Below are positions 22,763 through 34,524 of a stretch of DNA of 64,000 nucleotides, piece after piece (the first letter of the stretch is position 1; every line of letters begins with the position of its first letter). The stretch is from Linum tenue (Eukaryota > Streptophyta > Magnoliopsida > Malpighiales > Linaceae). A program made the translations under genes and the position numbers. The stretch is from the NCBI GenBank assembly GCA_946122785.1, contig CAMGYJ010000008.1, positions 3,001,742-3,065,741 of the forward strand, read 5' to 3'. A model generated the notes under the pieces. That model saw only the letters and a program-made list of their open reading frames with translations, did no database searches and was not told the origin of the DNA.

Positions 22763-23818
22763 TAGGGCTGTCAATTCGGTTGCCGGTTAGCGGCTAACCG
22801 GCCGGGCTAACCGTTAACCGCCGGTTAGCGGCTAACCGGAAACCGAAAATAATAAGGGTCGGTCGGTTGGCGGAGGCTTTCTATGGTTAGGCGGTTAGCC
22901 GATTAACCGACGCCAGTTAACCGGCTAACCGACTCTAACCGACCGACAGTACGACCCCGTTTTGGCAAGCTGAAACGACCCAACCCTAGCATCCTCAGAG
23001 GCCAGAGCCTCTCCTCGAGCTTGGCGTCGATGAGATCAGAGCTGCCGCTGCTCATCGAGCTCTTCTCCATATAGTATATATATATATATGAAATGATAGT
23101 GCTACGACGATGGAGAAACGGGGAGAGAGGAAGAAGGTGAGGGAAGGGAAGGGGAGAAGAGAGAAATGGATCCCTGGTTTCTCCTCTAAAGGGTTTTCCT
23201 TTCCATTTCCTTTGCTTTGCTCCCAACTTTAATTGAAGAGGCGGCAGAGAGGATAGAGAGAGAGAGTGAACAGTGGAGAAGGGATTGGATTGAAAATAGA
23301 GGAGAAAGAAAAATTATGAACTTTGCACAATCTCTCCCTTGGAGGTGTAAGCACACTCTCTCGCCTCTCTTGGCAACCGTGCTGGGTTCAGTAAAATATG
23401 TGGGTACAGCAAAATATGTGGTGGAGAAGGAAGGATAGAGCAACCCAACGCAGAGTTCCCAAGATGATCCCTCGTTCCCTTCGCCAAAGAAAGAAAAAAA
23501 AATTTACACGGAAAAAAAAAAGAAAGAAAAAAAAAGCTGTCAGTCACCTCGGTACGTTTTCCCAAAACCAAGACAACACTGTCTCAACCTCTCTAATTAT
23601 TGGGGTCTTCGGTCGGTCAGGACAGCAGACCGAACCGACCATTTCTTTTGCGGTGCTGTCGGTTTAACCGCATCTTAACCGAAACCGCCCGTTCGGTTTA
23701 CGGATAACCGAGGCGCCAGGGTCGGTCGGTGGGCGGTGTACCTGGTCAGGTCTCGGTTTAGCCGAAAACCGAGAATTCGGTTTTCGGTTAAACCGAAACC
23801 GACCGGTTGCCAGCCCTA
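22763..23818. mobile_element. Non-autonomous hAT element with CGGTTAACCG-type arrays, second copy
   Basis: Starts TAGGGCTGTCAATTCGG, ends GGTTGCCAGCCCTA, exact 8-bp duplication ATATGTAT at 22755-22762 and 23819-23826. Ends carry the same GGTTAGCGGCTAACCG-type units as 668-1604, but the interiors differ. A short TA microsatellite lies at about 23078-23090. No transposase. Confidence 0.92.
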
Positions 23819-23837
23819 ATATGTATAGCTAAAGCTT

Positions 23838-24130
23838 CACTACAAGAATTCCCTCTTGTAGCTACGAATTATTAGCCATAAATGATAATATTGTAGTTAA
23901 ATACAAATAATAACCACATAAATTATATACCGTAACAATTAACGGAAGATTTAGTCACAAATGTGTTTACCTGTAGCTCGTTTTGGTATTATTCTTTACA
24001 TTTTGAATACTATAGCAAGTAGTATCGTTTAGCCATAAAAGTTCAAGCTATGTTAAACCATCGTAGCATATTATTTTATTTAGCTACGAAAGTCACCTGT
24101 CTGTGACAAAAGTGAATGTAACATTCAACT
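23838..24130. mobile_element. One-ended CACTA-like fragment
   Basis: CACTACAAGAATTCCCTCTTG is a CACTA-type end, followed by repeated TAGCTACGA/TAGCCATAA units. I found no matching right end, so the limit is approximate. Confidence 0.4.
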
Positions 24131-24480
24131 TTCAGACATATAAAGTAAAATGGTAACTACTTATTGTGATTAGCTAAATATTTGAAAGTGGTGTAGCTAG
24201 TAGCTAGTAACTAGAATGTCTGATGTACCACTATATCCATCTTTGTTCATTTTTTTAACAGAATCAGAAGTCTTGTTAACACCATTAACGACAAATGGAG
24301 GCGGACTCCATCTCGACTCTCATGATTGTTCGAGATGGAATAATTCATGAAATACAAATCTAAAACAAACTACAACACATTACATTGTTGTCAACCTATT
24401 CATATTACTTAAAATGGAAAAGACTAAACTTGGAGATAAATCGATTTCTCACACGACCAAATGTTCAATTAGAACACCCA
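24131..24480. other. 3' flank of the intact oxidoreductase gene
   Basis: No gene seen. On the minus strand this is downstream of the stop at 24481 and should include its 3' UTR. No clear polyadenylation signal stands out. Confidence 0.3.
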
Positions 24481-26584
24481 TCATTTAGTAGAGCCAATTC
24501 TCCTTGAAATGACATCAAAAGAAATTCCATTTTGTTGGAGTCGTTCTTGGAGATCCATCGGGCCAAACACGATCCCAGGAGTGAGAACTCCTCCTTTAGG
24601 CAGTCTGTCACGTTGACCTAGAACGATCAGAGCACATTGTAGCAAAATAATAGGAGTCGTCAAATAGCCCGCATCGGGACCCATAATTCTTGTTATGATC
24701 TCCGCATCGACCTCCTTGTCTCCAACATTTATTGACGTCCTCAAGTCACTGTATCCACGTCCAACGAACCACATCTTGAACGAAGCGCTCGCGACCTCAT
24801 CCTCGGAAGGACCCTTCTTGCTGAACCATCCAAGGCTGAAAAAGGATGGGAAGTTTAGGAGTAGCCACCTTCCAACAGAACTTCTAGCCAAGAGCCCAAC
24901 GAACAAGCCTAGAACAATGAATTGAAAGACACCTATCAAGCACTCAGAGCCCATCTTCAACCCGAAATGAGCAGGATTCACCATCGACCAAAATTTCTTC
25001 CTCTTCTCAATCTGATCATCACTCTCATCACATCCCGGAAAACCATTAGGGTGTTTTGTTAACATTTCAAGCGTTCTACTTACAACTGCAGTATCCGCTG
25101 ATGGAAGCTTTATGACCCAAAGATCAAATTCCTTTTGGTAATCTATGAGTGGTCCTTTATGAGGATATGGCCCAGGAATCTACAACAACAATGAAGCATT
25201 AATATGGTCCAATTTGAATAAATTTTGTTTAATGGTATCCATAATTTAAATATTTGTTCCGAAACCTTAAATTGACCATCTAGAAAAAAAATCAATCATT
25301 AGGCGATAACATGACACCCACATTGATGTGGTTAGGATTTTACTTAGCATGGATACTAGGTAAAAATAAAATGCATAGAAGGAACTTCATAACCAGTAAC
25401 GTTTTTCATATTTTGATAATTTTCTAGAAATTAAATGGGACAAGCTAGTGGAGATAGTCGAAATTTTCAAATAAATCATAATGAACTTGTTCCTTTTATA
25501 CAAAAATTTCAAAATTCAAGTAAAAAAAGAAACCGGTACATAGTAGTACCAAAGTGGTAACATATGGTAGGAAAAAAAATTCTCGAAATATATTGAAAAT
25601 TGATATTCATTTGTATATCACAAGAAGCTCGTTCCATCTGTACAAAATTATTTGAAATTCTAAGTTAAAACAAAAAAAAAAAAAAAATCAATCAAAAAAT
25701 ATATGAAAAAATATAAAATCTTACAATACCCACCCATTATATCTGACTCCACTTAAAAGCAATAGTACATGTATCTAATTATACAGCACCCATCTTGAAC
25801 ATGTTAGGACCGTATCCGAGTATGATAAAATACTAATATCAATATATTAGAAAAATGTCATGACAAAAAAGCATAATGCAACGTAAAGTACCGAAGGTTT
25901 CTTCCTCACCTTTGGCTTAGACCTTCTGGGTCTGGATCTCCTCAGCTCTATCAATTTGTCCACGTTGGCAACACCCAGAACCGCCGATTGGTAAGTCCCG
26001 AAGTTGGCAACAATGTTCTTATCAGATTCCAGGCTCAAGTAAGCCTCGATCCGGTTCGGCACAGCCGGGTAGACCCACTGCTTCGAGTTAAACATCCAAC
26101 CCAGCTCAGCCGGGACCGAATCGAACCCACAAGCCGAAACAACCAACGAACCGGTCTCAACCGCTTGGTCGTGGTAAACGAACTCCATCCTCTCCATAAA
26201 CTCCGGCTCGCCGCAGATGTCCAAGTAATCGCAGCCGGCCTGGACGCAGGCCGCCACGACAGGGCCTCCGTGGAGACGAAATGGGCCGACGCAGTTGAGA
26301 ACGAGCCTGGTCCGAGAGCAGAGCATGCGTAGTGAAACAGGGTCGGCGGTGTCGGCGGCGAGGATTGCGATGGACGGAGGTGGAGAGTTGGGCTTTGCGG
26401 CCCATTTGAGGGCGTCCAACAACTTGGAATGGTTTCGGCCCGCAACGGCGAAGGATTTGAGAGGTGAAGATGGGGTGTTGAGGAACTTGAGTGCTTCTCT
26501 TACGACGTATTTGCCAGTGAATCCGGATGCTCCTAGGATTATGAGATCGTAGGGAGGAGATGGGTTGCTGCCGTCGTCGTCCAT
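24481..26584 (-). CDS. Saccharopine-dehydrogenase-like oxidoreductase, intact copy
   Basis: Two exons, 26584-25910 and 25179-24481, with donor GTGAGG and acceptor TTGTTGTAG, give 457 residues in phase. The family member in Arabidopsis, At5g39410, is about the same length. ATG 26584 is preferred because homology starts there; an upstream in-frame ATG at 26650 adds unrelated residues. Exon 1 carries the Rossmann motif GASGFTGKYVV near residue 18 and the NCVGPFRLHGGPVV block. Exon 2 contains a hydrophobic stretch (LIGVFQFIVLGLFVGLLA, about residues 300-320) that may be membrane-facing, then KMWFVGRGYSD and TTPIILLQCAL blocks and the C-terminus. The intron is about 730 bp and AT-rich. It shares its upstream flank with three other places in the window. 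Predicted mitochondrial or lipid-droplet-like location is inferred from family naming only. Confidence 0.92.
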
Positions 26585-27170
26585 GGCCAAATTGAGTTGA
26601 AGTGCGTGCCATTTCTGGGGCTGGTTTGTGCGCAGGTAATATGGGGGCATATGGCGGATGGCCTAGCTAGTAGGGCTACCTTTCTGGAGAATGCTGTGGC
26701 ATTAAAGTTCTGGCAGCTTATCGCGAGCTCCATCACCAATAATCAATCCTCCATGGCTCCCGCGTCAGTTCTTGTTTCCTTGTTCAGTGGCTTTCTTCGA
26801 TCTGACATTTAATTGGGTAGAGGGGAGAAATTGGGTAGGTGGGAACAGAGCAGGGAGCATGTGTTGAACGTTTCCCAAATTTACCTCCATTTTTCACCTT
26901 TTCAGGTGTACTCTCTATATGTTTAGTTGGATTGTAAAACGGTATCGGAAACGTCAGTCAATCGATCGTAGAGTATTTTTATGTTGAAATCGTGGTTTAA
27001 CAGTGGTTCAATCATTTCATACCGTTGAAAACCATCTACCTATTTAAACTCTTATAGAAGGTTTTCTTAGTCGGGCCACTGATACGTTGTAGGGGATTTA
27101 GAGCAAATGTAATGGCGCACCCAACTCCGTTGCCTGGTGCTTTCAATTTCCAAAATGTTGTAAAGGCAGA
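26585..27170. other. Upstream region of the intact oxidoreductase gene
   Basis: No gene. The stretch 26690-26920 has diverged copies at 31890-32060 joined to 34525-34620, and weakly at 2440-2770. It contains the ancestral, uninserted form of the two hAT target sites at 32038 and 32379. Confidence 0.5.
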
Positions 27171-27178
27171 CAGGCAGT

Positions 27179-27556
27179 CAGGGGCGGAGACACAGTGTTG
27201 GCACACCCTTGGGTCGGGGCTAGAACATTAAAAAATAGGGGTATTAATTTATGCTATAGCTAGGATTTGAACATGAAACCCCCTTACTATTAGCTTTGAC
27301 ATCTTCCACTAAACAACAATTACTTACATGATACAATAATACGTTCTATTGCATATATATAATTTACCATTTACAAATAATAAGTAAATTAAATTAAAAA
27401 ACCTCATAATTACATGCTTATTCAAGAAGTAAACGAATGTATTTTACAGACTTTTCAAAATATGAAAACCCGTCGTGGATCACTATAAAAAATTGATAGT
27501 CATTTTAATTTTTTTAAATTGGCACCCCCTTACTCAAAATCCTGGCTACGCCACTG
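27179..27556. mobile_element. Non-autonomous hAT with CAGGGGCGGAG ends
   Basis: Starts CAGGGGCGGAGAC, ends GGCTACGCCACTG, exact 8-bp duplication CAGGCAGT at 27171-27178 and 27557-27564. The interior is AT-rich and non-coding. This end type recurs at 48110-52582 and, one-ended, at 36507. Confidence 0.85.
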
Positions 27557-27614
27557 CAGGCAGTGGTGACCGGTGATGTCTGCCATCTCCCACCTCTGCC
27601 TCGGTGCTTACCGT

Positions 27615-27808
27615 CAGTGTAGTCAAAATCGCGCTTTAAAACTTAAAAAACTTACGATTTTACGTTTCTATGTCACTAAAACGCTTGTACACAAAATCTC
27701 AATCTTTATAGCCTATGCAGTTAAAAACTCTGATTAATTAAAAACTTACGATTTTACGCTTCTAGATCACCAAAACGTTTCTACTCAGAAACTCGCTTTT
27801 GACTACAT
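27615..27808. mobile_element. Small Mutator-like MITE
   Basis: Ends CAGTGTAGTCAAAA and TTTTGACTACAT form inverted repeats, with an exact 10-bp direct repeat TGCTTACCGT at 27605-27614 and 27809-27818. Inside, AAAACTTACGATTTTACG occurs twice. Confidence 0.6.
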
Positions 27809-28546
27809 TGCTTACCGTAGCAGTGGTCACTGTCGTGGAACACACCAAATTGCACGAAACCGCGGTAAACGATATCTCCAAAATTAGTGTCCGGAGTACC
27901 TTAGAATTTATTTTCTATATATCCTATCCTTTTGTACTTAATTAAGTAAACCAGATTTCCATGGAACTCATCCATTGGAGGGGGTAAAATCTACATTTCG
28001 ATGGAAACACTAGTACTCATAAAATGTGTAATTGTATTTCTTCGGATCGATCATCATAGGTAGAGTCCCGCTATTTATTTAATTTGCTCCAACTCCAAGT
28101 ATATAATGTGTCAGCATATGGCGGGAGAGCTTCATTTTCCATAGAGGCTTAGTCTGGACAAAGAGACAAGAAGCTTGTTGAAGCCATTGCAAATCAGGTG
28201 AGACATATCCTGCATTTCATTTTGCTGCCTTGTTATGAAAAAGTAGGGATGACATTCTTAGATATATATAAGTTTACATTCTGTTTACTTTGCTGCAAGG
28301 GTATCTCTGCAATGCTGCAAATAAATGGTGTTTCTGTAAGGATGCAAGTTAATGAAGGAAGTTGATATGTTGCTTTATCCTTTGAACAAGTTTGGCCAAC
28401 AAGCAGGGATATTCCCAGAAGCATATGTGAACCTTACAATGAAGGTGAGTGATTTAAACAACAGAAAGGGTGATTAAGTGAATTAAACTTCTTGGATTAG
28501 CACTAATTATTGGGATTTCACTTCTTTGGTATGTGTTTCAGTGCAG

Positions 28547-28644
28547 GGTGTTTAATCTAGAACTTCATTGTGTGGAAAAGCCTGTTCCTGATTACGTCCA
28601 GGCAACAGTATCCTGTATCCACAGTGCTTCCGATTCATGATCAG
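28547..28644 (+). pseudogene. DEAH-box RNA helicase exon fragment with frameshift
   Basis: After a TTTCAGTGCAG acceptor, the frame reads VFNLELHCVEKPVPDYV, then QATVS, resembling the VEEPVPDYV...VSTVL region of plant DEAH9/DHX35-type helicases. A 7-bp insertion (TGTATCC, a near copy of the adjacent bases) shifts the frame; the alternative frame then gives STVLPIHDQ up to a GT donor. The adjacent open stretches at 28350-28450, 29583-29660 and 30043-30135 look exon-like but I do not recognise them. Confidence 0.5.
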
Positions 28645-30336
28645 GTGATCTTATGGATATAAATGAAACTTATGGTCTCTAGTTGAGGCAAATCACTCAA
28701 GGTGTTGAGATTTCTGTTTATAAATGTCTGTGTGCTCTGTGTATCATAAGAATAAGCTTTGTTAGATAACTGGCTAGACAAATGGGTGCAACCTATAATC
28801 TACTAAATATGAATCTTGAATCAAATTCAGACCAAGGACCTTTGACAAATGGGACCAAATAAAGCCATATATTGCTAGTATCTGCATCTTCCTCGTCTCC
28901 TCATGTCTTCCTTCCTGCAGCTATTAATCTCAGATCAACCGACTTAGTGTTAAATTTCCTTTTGGTTTTGAGTCTACTATTCATCTTAATTTTCCTTTCA
29001 TGTAGGGAGTCGGTGTCAGCAATACGGATAGATCCAGAACTGCCATGGGGCATCAGCAAACAAACAGGTAACAACTAAATATAATACCAAGACTTGTATA
29101 TTTATTTTAGTTTATGCCCGATGAAGTGGGTAAAAGGTCAACATTACACATGTAATTTACTTGGGAAGACTTTTTTTTACTTCCAGATTGTGCTTATGGT
29201 TTTTTGGTATAATAAGGAACATATTTTTTGTTTCAGAAAGAAGCAACTAGGTTGATGTAATGAACGTGAAGCTATTACTTTGCTGCCTAGTCTATGTGTT
29301 ACTTGCTGCCTAGTTCTTTGTGTGATATCATGAATACTGGTAAACTGAAGGAGCTTGCCCCTTATACTGCACTTGAGCTGGTGGGTTTTGAGAGATGAAA
29401 GCTCAAACGACTTGCAGGGGAAAAAAGTGATCAAAATGATATTTATGTAGGTCTAAATGTGGCAACAGGTCATTATAGCTTTTTACACTCTATAGATTTT
29501 CTTAAATGATCAAGAACCATTTTCTAGTTGTTGTACAGGATCCAATATCAATTATGGGGTGAATTTGTTTTTGTTTTGGCAGACATGCAAGACCTTGTGG
29601 ATAACTGGTGGAATTGCTCTCATAATATCTTGACCCTCGTGGCTGGCTACCAACTAAGTAGGTTCTATCTACTCCCTTTCTTAATTATATGATGCTATAA
29701 TCTTGATTATTCAGTGTGGAGTGCAACTCGTCGATAGGTTTCTACTTTATGTTATGGGTTGCTGGTCAATTTTCAATTTGAACTTGCTACTGCAACATGT
29801 TGCTACTGCATTGTGTGACATTTAGTTTCTCTTCTATTATCAATATGAAGAGTAGAAGCCATTCTTAATATGAAAAGTAGGCATGTCTCTTACAAATATA
29901 GTTTACATTCTGAGTAAGTAAATGTACCTAGCAAAATAGCTAAAAAGGTAGCTAATCGTAGTTTTACATTCTTCTTCCTTACCTTAGAATTGTGCATTGC
30001 TGAACGGCTATTTCTGTTTTGATGGATGAAGGGTTGTTTGCAGGTTTGTCAGGGTTCCAGTTAATTGAGGAAGCTGATGTTCTAACTTGCACTGTGCTGG
30101 ATTTGGTGGTACAAGGACCTAAGAAGGACCGTAAGTGAGAGTTTGGTGGGTTAATAGGACTATAAGCAACTTGTTTAAGTTCAGTTTTGAGTTTTTGATA
30201 GAATGTTAAACATGGAACTCCTCAGATTTTGAATTGAAGGAATGTTGATCGATGGTTTATTATTGTTGATTTGGTAATTCCAAGTTAGATTGGTTTTAAT
30301 AGTTGAATTTGTTAAAGGGTTGTGACAAAAAAATAT

Positions 30337-30682
30337 TACAGCAGATTTGGGGTGTGATCATAGATCAGGGAATTAAAAAAAAAAGATAGCTTCATTAGCG
30401 ACGGTCTCTTTCTTTTAGCGACGGTTAGAACTGTTACTAAGTAATTTGACCCTTTTTTTGAAATATTATTTCACGACGGTTCTGTTAGAGAAGACGACGG
30501 TTGATAGCGTCGCTAAAGTTTGCTGACGGTCAAGACGACGGTCGACCGAAAGTGTCGCCAAAAAATTTAAGGACTGCTGGGTCAGTGACGTTTGGTCAGC
30601 CGTCATTAAATTATTTAGCAACGGTTTTGACCGTCGCTAACAATAAAAAAAACCGTCGCTAAATCACTGTTCTGCTGTAGTG
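30337..30682. mobile_element. CACTA-like non-autonomous element with GACGGT repeats
   Basis: The right end is CTGTTCTGCTGTAGTG, a CACTA-type terminus. GCGACGGT and ACCGTCGC units recur eight or more times inside. The left end TTACAGCAGA at about 30337 is only a probable partner, and no clear 3-bp duplication was found. Confidence 0.5.
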
Positions 30683-30910
30683 TTTGCTCCAACTCCAAGT
30701 ATATATGGCGCCTACTACAACTATAGGGGCGTGTAGTTGGAGCTGGCCGGCAGTAGTATAGTAAATACTCTGTTTATATGTATTTCATTCGTTTAAAATT
30801 TTCATATTCGTATTAATGTCAAACTGTTTTATTTATCAAGTTCATTGTATGTTTTTCATACTGAATACGTATAAAACTCGTGGAACATAATCGTACCGTA
30901 TTTTACTAGA

Positions 30911-31378
30911 TTAACCTCTGGTGCAGACTATCATAGGGAGATTATTGCAATCCAGATTTGGGTTTAAAGAGAAGAGCTCCTCCATTGTGATGCCGACTCT
31001 TTCCACCAAAGACCTGCACGTGTCTGTTGGAGCCACCACTGTTACTCCTGTACAATACTCCCCATGGGCAGCTATACGTAACACATACATATGTACGTAA
31101 GTATTATACCGTACGTAAATCAAGTTCAGCACATCATCAGTAACATGCTAATTGAAAATAATTAACAGCAGATCGAGAGAGGGATCGTGGAGGAAATGAA
31201 TTAATGAAATTCATTAAACATGCATGCATTATATATAATCACCTGCAAAGATTGGAGATCGGCCAACATCGGCGTGGAGAAAGAGTACTGCTGCGGCAAT
31301 TACCATCACCAGAAGAAGAAGAGATGGGGTGATTCTCCTTCCCAACGTGGTTCCAGACTTCTTCATCATCGTCGTCAT
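30911..31378 (-). CDS. Small secreted LysM-domain protein, copy 1
   Basis: Exons 31378-31243 and 31071-30911 with GTGATT donor and ACGTATAG acceptor give 98 residues. The N-terminal half has a basic start and a hydrophobic run (LLLLVMVIAAAVLFLHA), a signal peptide. The C-terminal half is one LysM repeat: GVTVVAPTDTC, then VGITMEELFSLNPNLDC, ending IVCTRG. LysM modules bind N-acetylglucosamine glycans such as chitin; the small plant proteins of this kind are secreted and their role is largely unknown. This copy has lost the usual Gly before the last Cys block (NNLPMIVC), unlike copies 2 and 3. A TATAAATAAGG box lies about 93 nt upstream. The gene is one of three tandem paralogs on the minus strand. 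Confidence 0.85.
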
Positions 31379-31460
31379 CGTTCTATATATTGTATAATTG
31401 TTTTAAGAAATTATGTTTTTATTTTCCCTCTGTTTGATAAATATGACCCGATCCCGCCGG

Positions 31461-31471
31461 CCTTATTTATA
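31461..31471 (-). promoter_or_regulatory. TATA box of LysM gene copy 1
   Basis: TATAAATAAGG on the minus strand followed by CCGGC, shared at the same place in all three LysM genes. Confidence 0.7.
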
Positions 31472-31499
31472 GTGCATGCTCAGGCAGAGTGGCACGACC

Positions 31500-32037
31500 C
31501 CTAAAATTTGAGCTTATTAGGAAATTCAATAATAAAATGAAGAAGAAGACAGTTTTGTTAGCCATGTTCTCATTTCTCTCTCAATTCTGTCCTTTGTGCT
31601 CATTTAGCCCGGTCGTCGGCCGGCATTATCCTTCCGGCGATACCTTCCTTCTTTATTCCGGCATATCTATGATAATAATAATTCCCCTCAATTATATATG
31701 TCTATTTTTTTCCACTACTTCCCACATAGAAATCCTACTGCATGCCGGAAAATGATAGTTTATTCGTTTAGCACTTTAGCTAGCTAGCTTAATTATTAAA
31801 TCTTGGTCAGACTGAGTATTTGACAACCTCTTTCTATCTCATTTTTTTAAATCCTAGTTCTCACATCAAAGCCCTACCTACCTTCTGCATAATGCTGGTT
31901 CTTGTAGCATTAAAGTTGTGGCTCATCGTCATCGCTAGCTGCCTAGCTCCACCACCAATCAATAATAGTCCTCCATGGCTCCCGCGCCAGTTCTTGTACG
32001 TTTAATTTCTTTGTTTTGTGGCTCTCTTCCATCAGAC
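31500..32037. repeat. Upstream flank of LysM copy 1 joined to a duplicated oxidoreductase-type flank
   Basis: No gene. 31530-31760 has counterparts upstream of copies 2 (36300-36500) and 3 (39545-39700), all with GAAGAAGACAGTTTTGTTAG and TTCCGGCGATACCTTCC. 31890-32037 resembles 26690-26810. Confidence 0.6.
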
Positions 32038-32045
32038 ATTTAATT

Positions 32046-32349
32046 TAGTGCTGGCTATTTGGTCCGGACTGTTTGGTTTTAGCCGAAACCGGACCGTATA
32101 ACCCGGACCGGGACCGGACTGGAACCGGATAGCAAACAATCCAATCTCATATTCGGGCTAATTAGATTTGAGGTAAAAAACCGGATAAGAGACCCAAACA
32201 TCTAAAATCAAGATCTAATTGGGACCGGACCGGGTCAAGACCGGATTGTATCCAATCCAATCTTTGGTCCTTATATTCCCGAAAAAACCGGACTGGGACC
32301 GGATCAATTTGGTCCAATTCAACCGGACTGGACCATATAGCCACCCCTA
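32046..32349. mobile_element. Non-autonomous hAT with GGACCGGA-type repeats
   Basis: Starts TAGTGCTGGCTATTTGG, ends ATATAGCCACCCCTA, exact 8-bp duplication ATTTAATT at 32038-32045 and 32350-32357. Interior is made of ACCGGACCGGGAC-like units. The parallel flank at 26800-26820 shows the uninserted site. Confidence 0.9.
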
Positions 32350-32386
32350 ATTTAATTGGGTGGTGTACGGAGAAATTGGGTACGCG

Positions 32387-34524
32387 TATATGTGTCAAAA
32401 AAAAATCTGACCCAACTAATCTGTCTGATTAAACCGACCCGCAATTCGAATGGATTAAAAGTTAATCACCCGTAACTCGCCTGTCCAATGACCCGATTGA
32501 CCCGTGATCCGATTAATCAGTAACCCAAATACTACGTAGCCCAATTAATCCGAACCCGATTGACCCGCAACCTGATTAAACACGTAACCCGATTGGTCCG
32601 AACCCGACTAACCCATAACCCGCCCGATTAACTCAAATAATTATTATATTATATATTATATAAAATTTCAAAATGAAGTTTGTTTGTTGTAAAACTAAGT
32701 AAAACTAGTTTTCATTTTATAAAAGAAAGTTCAAAAAATGATATTGAGTTGAAATTATGTATTTTTAATAATAGAAATAAGAGAAAGAAATAAGGGGGAG
32801 ATTTGATGCTTTGGTTTATAGGAAGAGAAAGAAGTGGGAAATTTTGGTGATTTCAATTTTTTGGGGTAAAAGAACATGGAAATTTTGTGCTTAAATTTTT
32901 GGAAAAGAAAGAAGGGAGGGTTTTGGTCTTTTGGTTTATAAGAAGAGAACAAGTGGAAAATATTGGTGTTTTCAAATTTTTGAAGAAAAAATATGAGGAA
33001 AATTTGGTGCTTATGTTTTGGGAAAAGAAAGAAGAGGGAATTTTAGTGCTTTGGTTTATAGGAGGAGAAAGAGGTGGGAAATTTTGATGTTTTCAACTTT
33101 TTGGGAAAAAAAAGAAGAGGAAAATTTGGTGTTTCAAGTTTTGGAAGAAAAAAAATGAAGAGGGAGTTTTGGTGCTTTTAATTTATAGGAAGAGAAAAGG
33201 ATGAGAAATTTTGATGTTTTTTATTTATGGAAAGACAAAATAAGGGGAAAATTTTGTATTTTAATTTTTTTAAGAGAAAGAAGAGAGAAAGTTCATCATA
33301 ATGTTTACATATGATGGTTTATGAGTTCAATTAATTATCAATTTGATTTATCACAATGTTTACATATGATGATTTAGGAGGCAACATTTAGTGACTAAAA
33401 TACTGTCCATACTCTATAACAAACTTTACTATAGCTATAGGCATGACTAATTTGATATAGTAGATTTGAGAACACATAAAAAGTTATCCTATCTCAAAAG
33501 CATATTATTTTACATTTAGATTGGAAACTTAATCTTACTCACTAATTCTCCTACCAGATTTTCATTTAGGTGGGAAACTTTCCCCCTCTCATTTTTATAT
33601 TGTCAGCCCAACTTTTCACTTCTCCAATGTTTCCCTCCCCACTTTTCGTTCTTCCCATTTTGCTTTCCCTCTTCAATTAGTCCATACCAAAATGAAAATC
33701 TAATGAGGGAAAATTCCCCCCCCCCAATTCGACCCACCAACGTTTCAATTCCTTTATTATTAAGCTCGATTTCCATCTCTCATAAACTGTTGTTAATAAT
33801 ATTAGTGCACTTTCTAGATTTTGCATATGGATATAAATTAAGATTATTGATTGACAACGAATTGCAAAACATTTACAGGAACCTTGATTCATATATATTT
33901 TTGTTAAATAAAAAGTTTATATTTTACTGAGAATTAGCCTTGTAATTTATTATATATAATTCATGTCTTTTTTTACTTAATTTTGCTTCCCATTGCATTG
34001 TCGGCCAATTTTCTTTTTGCTTGATATATATTGCCGCCCAACTTCTTCATTCCCGCTCCAAAAGGCCGCCCAATTTTCATTTGGATTGATCTATATTGCC
34101 GCCCAATTTCGTTTCGATTAATCTATATTGTCGCCAAGAAATGTTGAGATAAAAAAAAGTGTTTTTCTTCTTTTTTTTTAGAGTGGTGTTTTGTTTGGTT
34201 TGCTAATAGTAAATGTTGATATCGCCATTACTGTTAGCTAGTTCACTTTACTAATTATGATTAATTACATGACAAGTTTGCAAATCATACAAATTGATTC
34301 AACATTTTGACTAATTTTTTCTTTTAACTCGATGCGTTGCCCCGAACAACCCGCAACTCGATCCGCCCGCAACCCGTCCGACCCGAAACCCGACTAACCC
34401 GCAACCCAGTTGAAACCGAACTCGATTGGACCCGAACTGATGAACCCACAACCCGACAACCCGAAACTCGACTAACCCGCAACCCAATTGAACCCGCCCC
34501 GAACCCGCCCGATTGACATCTATA
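32387..34524. mobile_element. 2.1-kb non-autonomous hAT-like insertion
   Basis: Ends TATATGTGTCAA and TTGACATCTATA are imperfect inverted repeats; flanks GGTACGCG and GGTACGTA agree at 6 of 8 positions. Both ends carry arrays of AACCCG units, and the centre is tandem A/G-rich repeats then AT-rich DNA. The uninserted parallel at 26835-26850 supports the limits. No transposase. Confidence 0.65.
32800..33290 (+). repeat. Degenerate purine-rich tandem repeats
   Basis: Units of about 60-120 bp with words such as TTTGGTTTATAGGAAGAG and GAAAGAAGTGGGAAATTTTG repeat six or more times. Open frames here follow from the repeats. Confidence 0.7.

Larger units (their letters stand above)
28083..30705. repeat. 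2.6-kb insertion flanked by a 23-bp exact direct repeat
   Basis: The 23 bp at 28083-28105 recur exactly at 30683-30705 (both begin TTTGCTCCAACTCC). The DNA between holds exon-like fragments and ends in a CACTA-like terminus. The right copy, not the left, continues into DNA that resembles the LysM gene flank near 35560. Confidence 0.6.

Noticed and set aside
26035..26445. Minus frame overlapping oxidoreductase exon 1
   Set aside because: Alternate-frame shadow of the real exon, as is 26157-26612 and the frames at 16-776.
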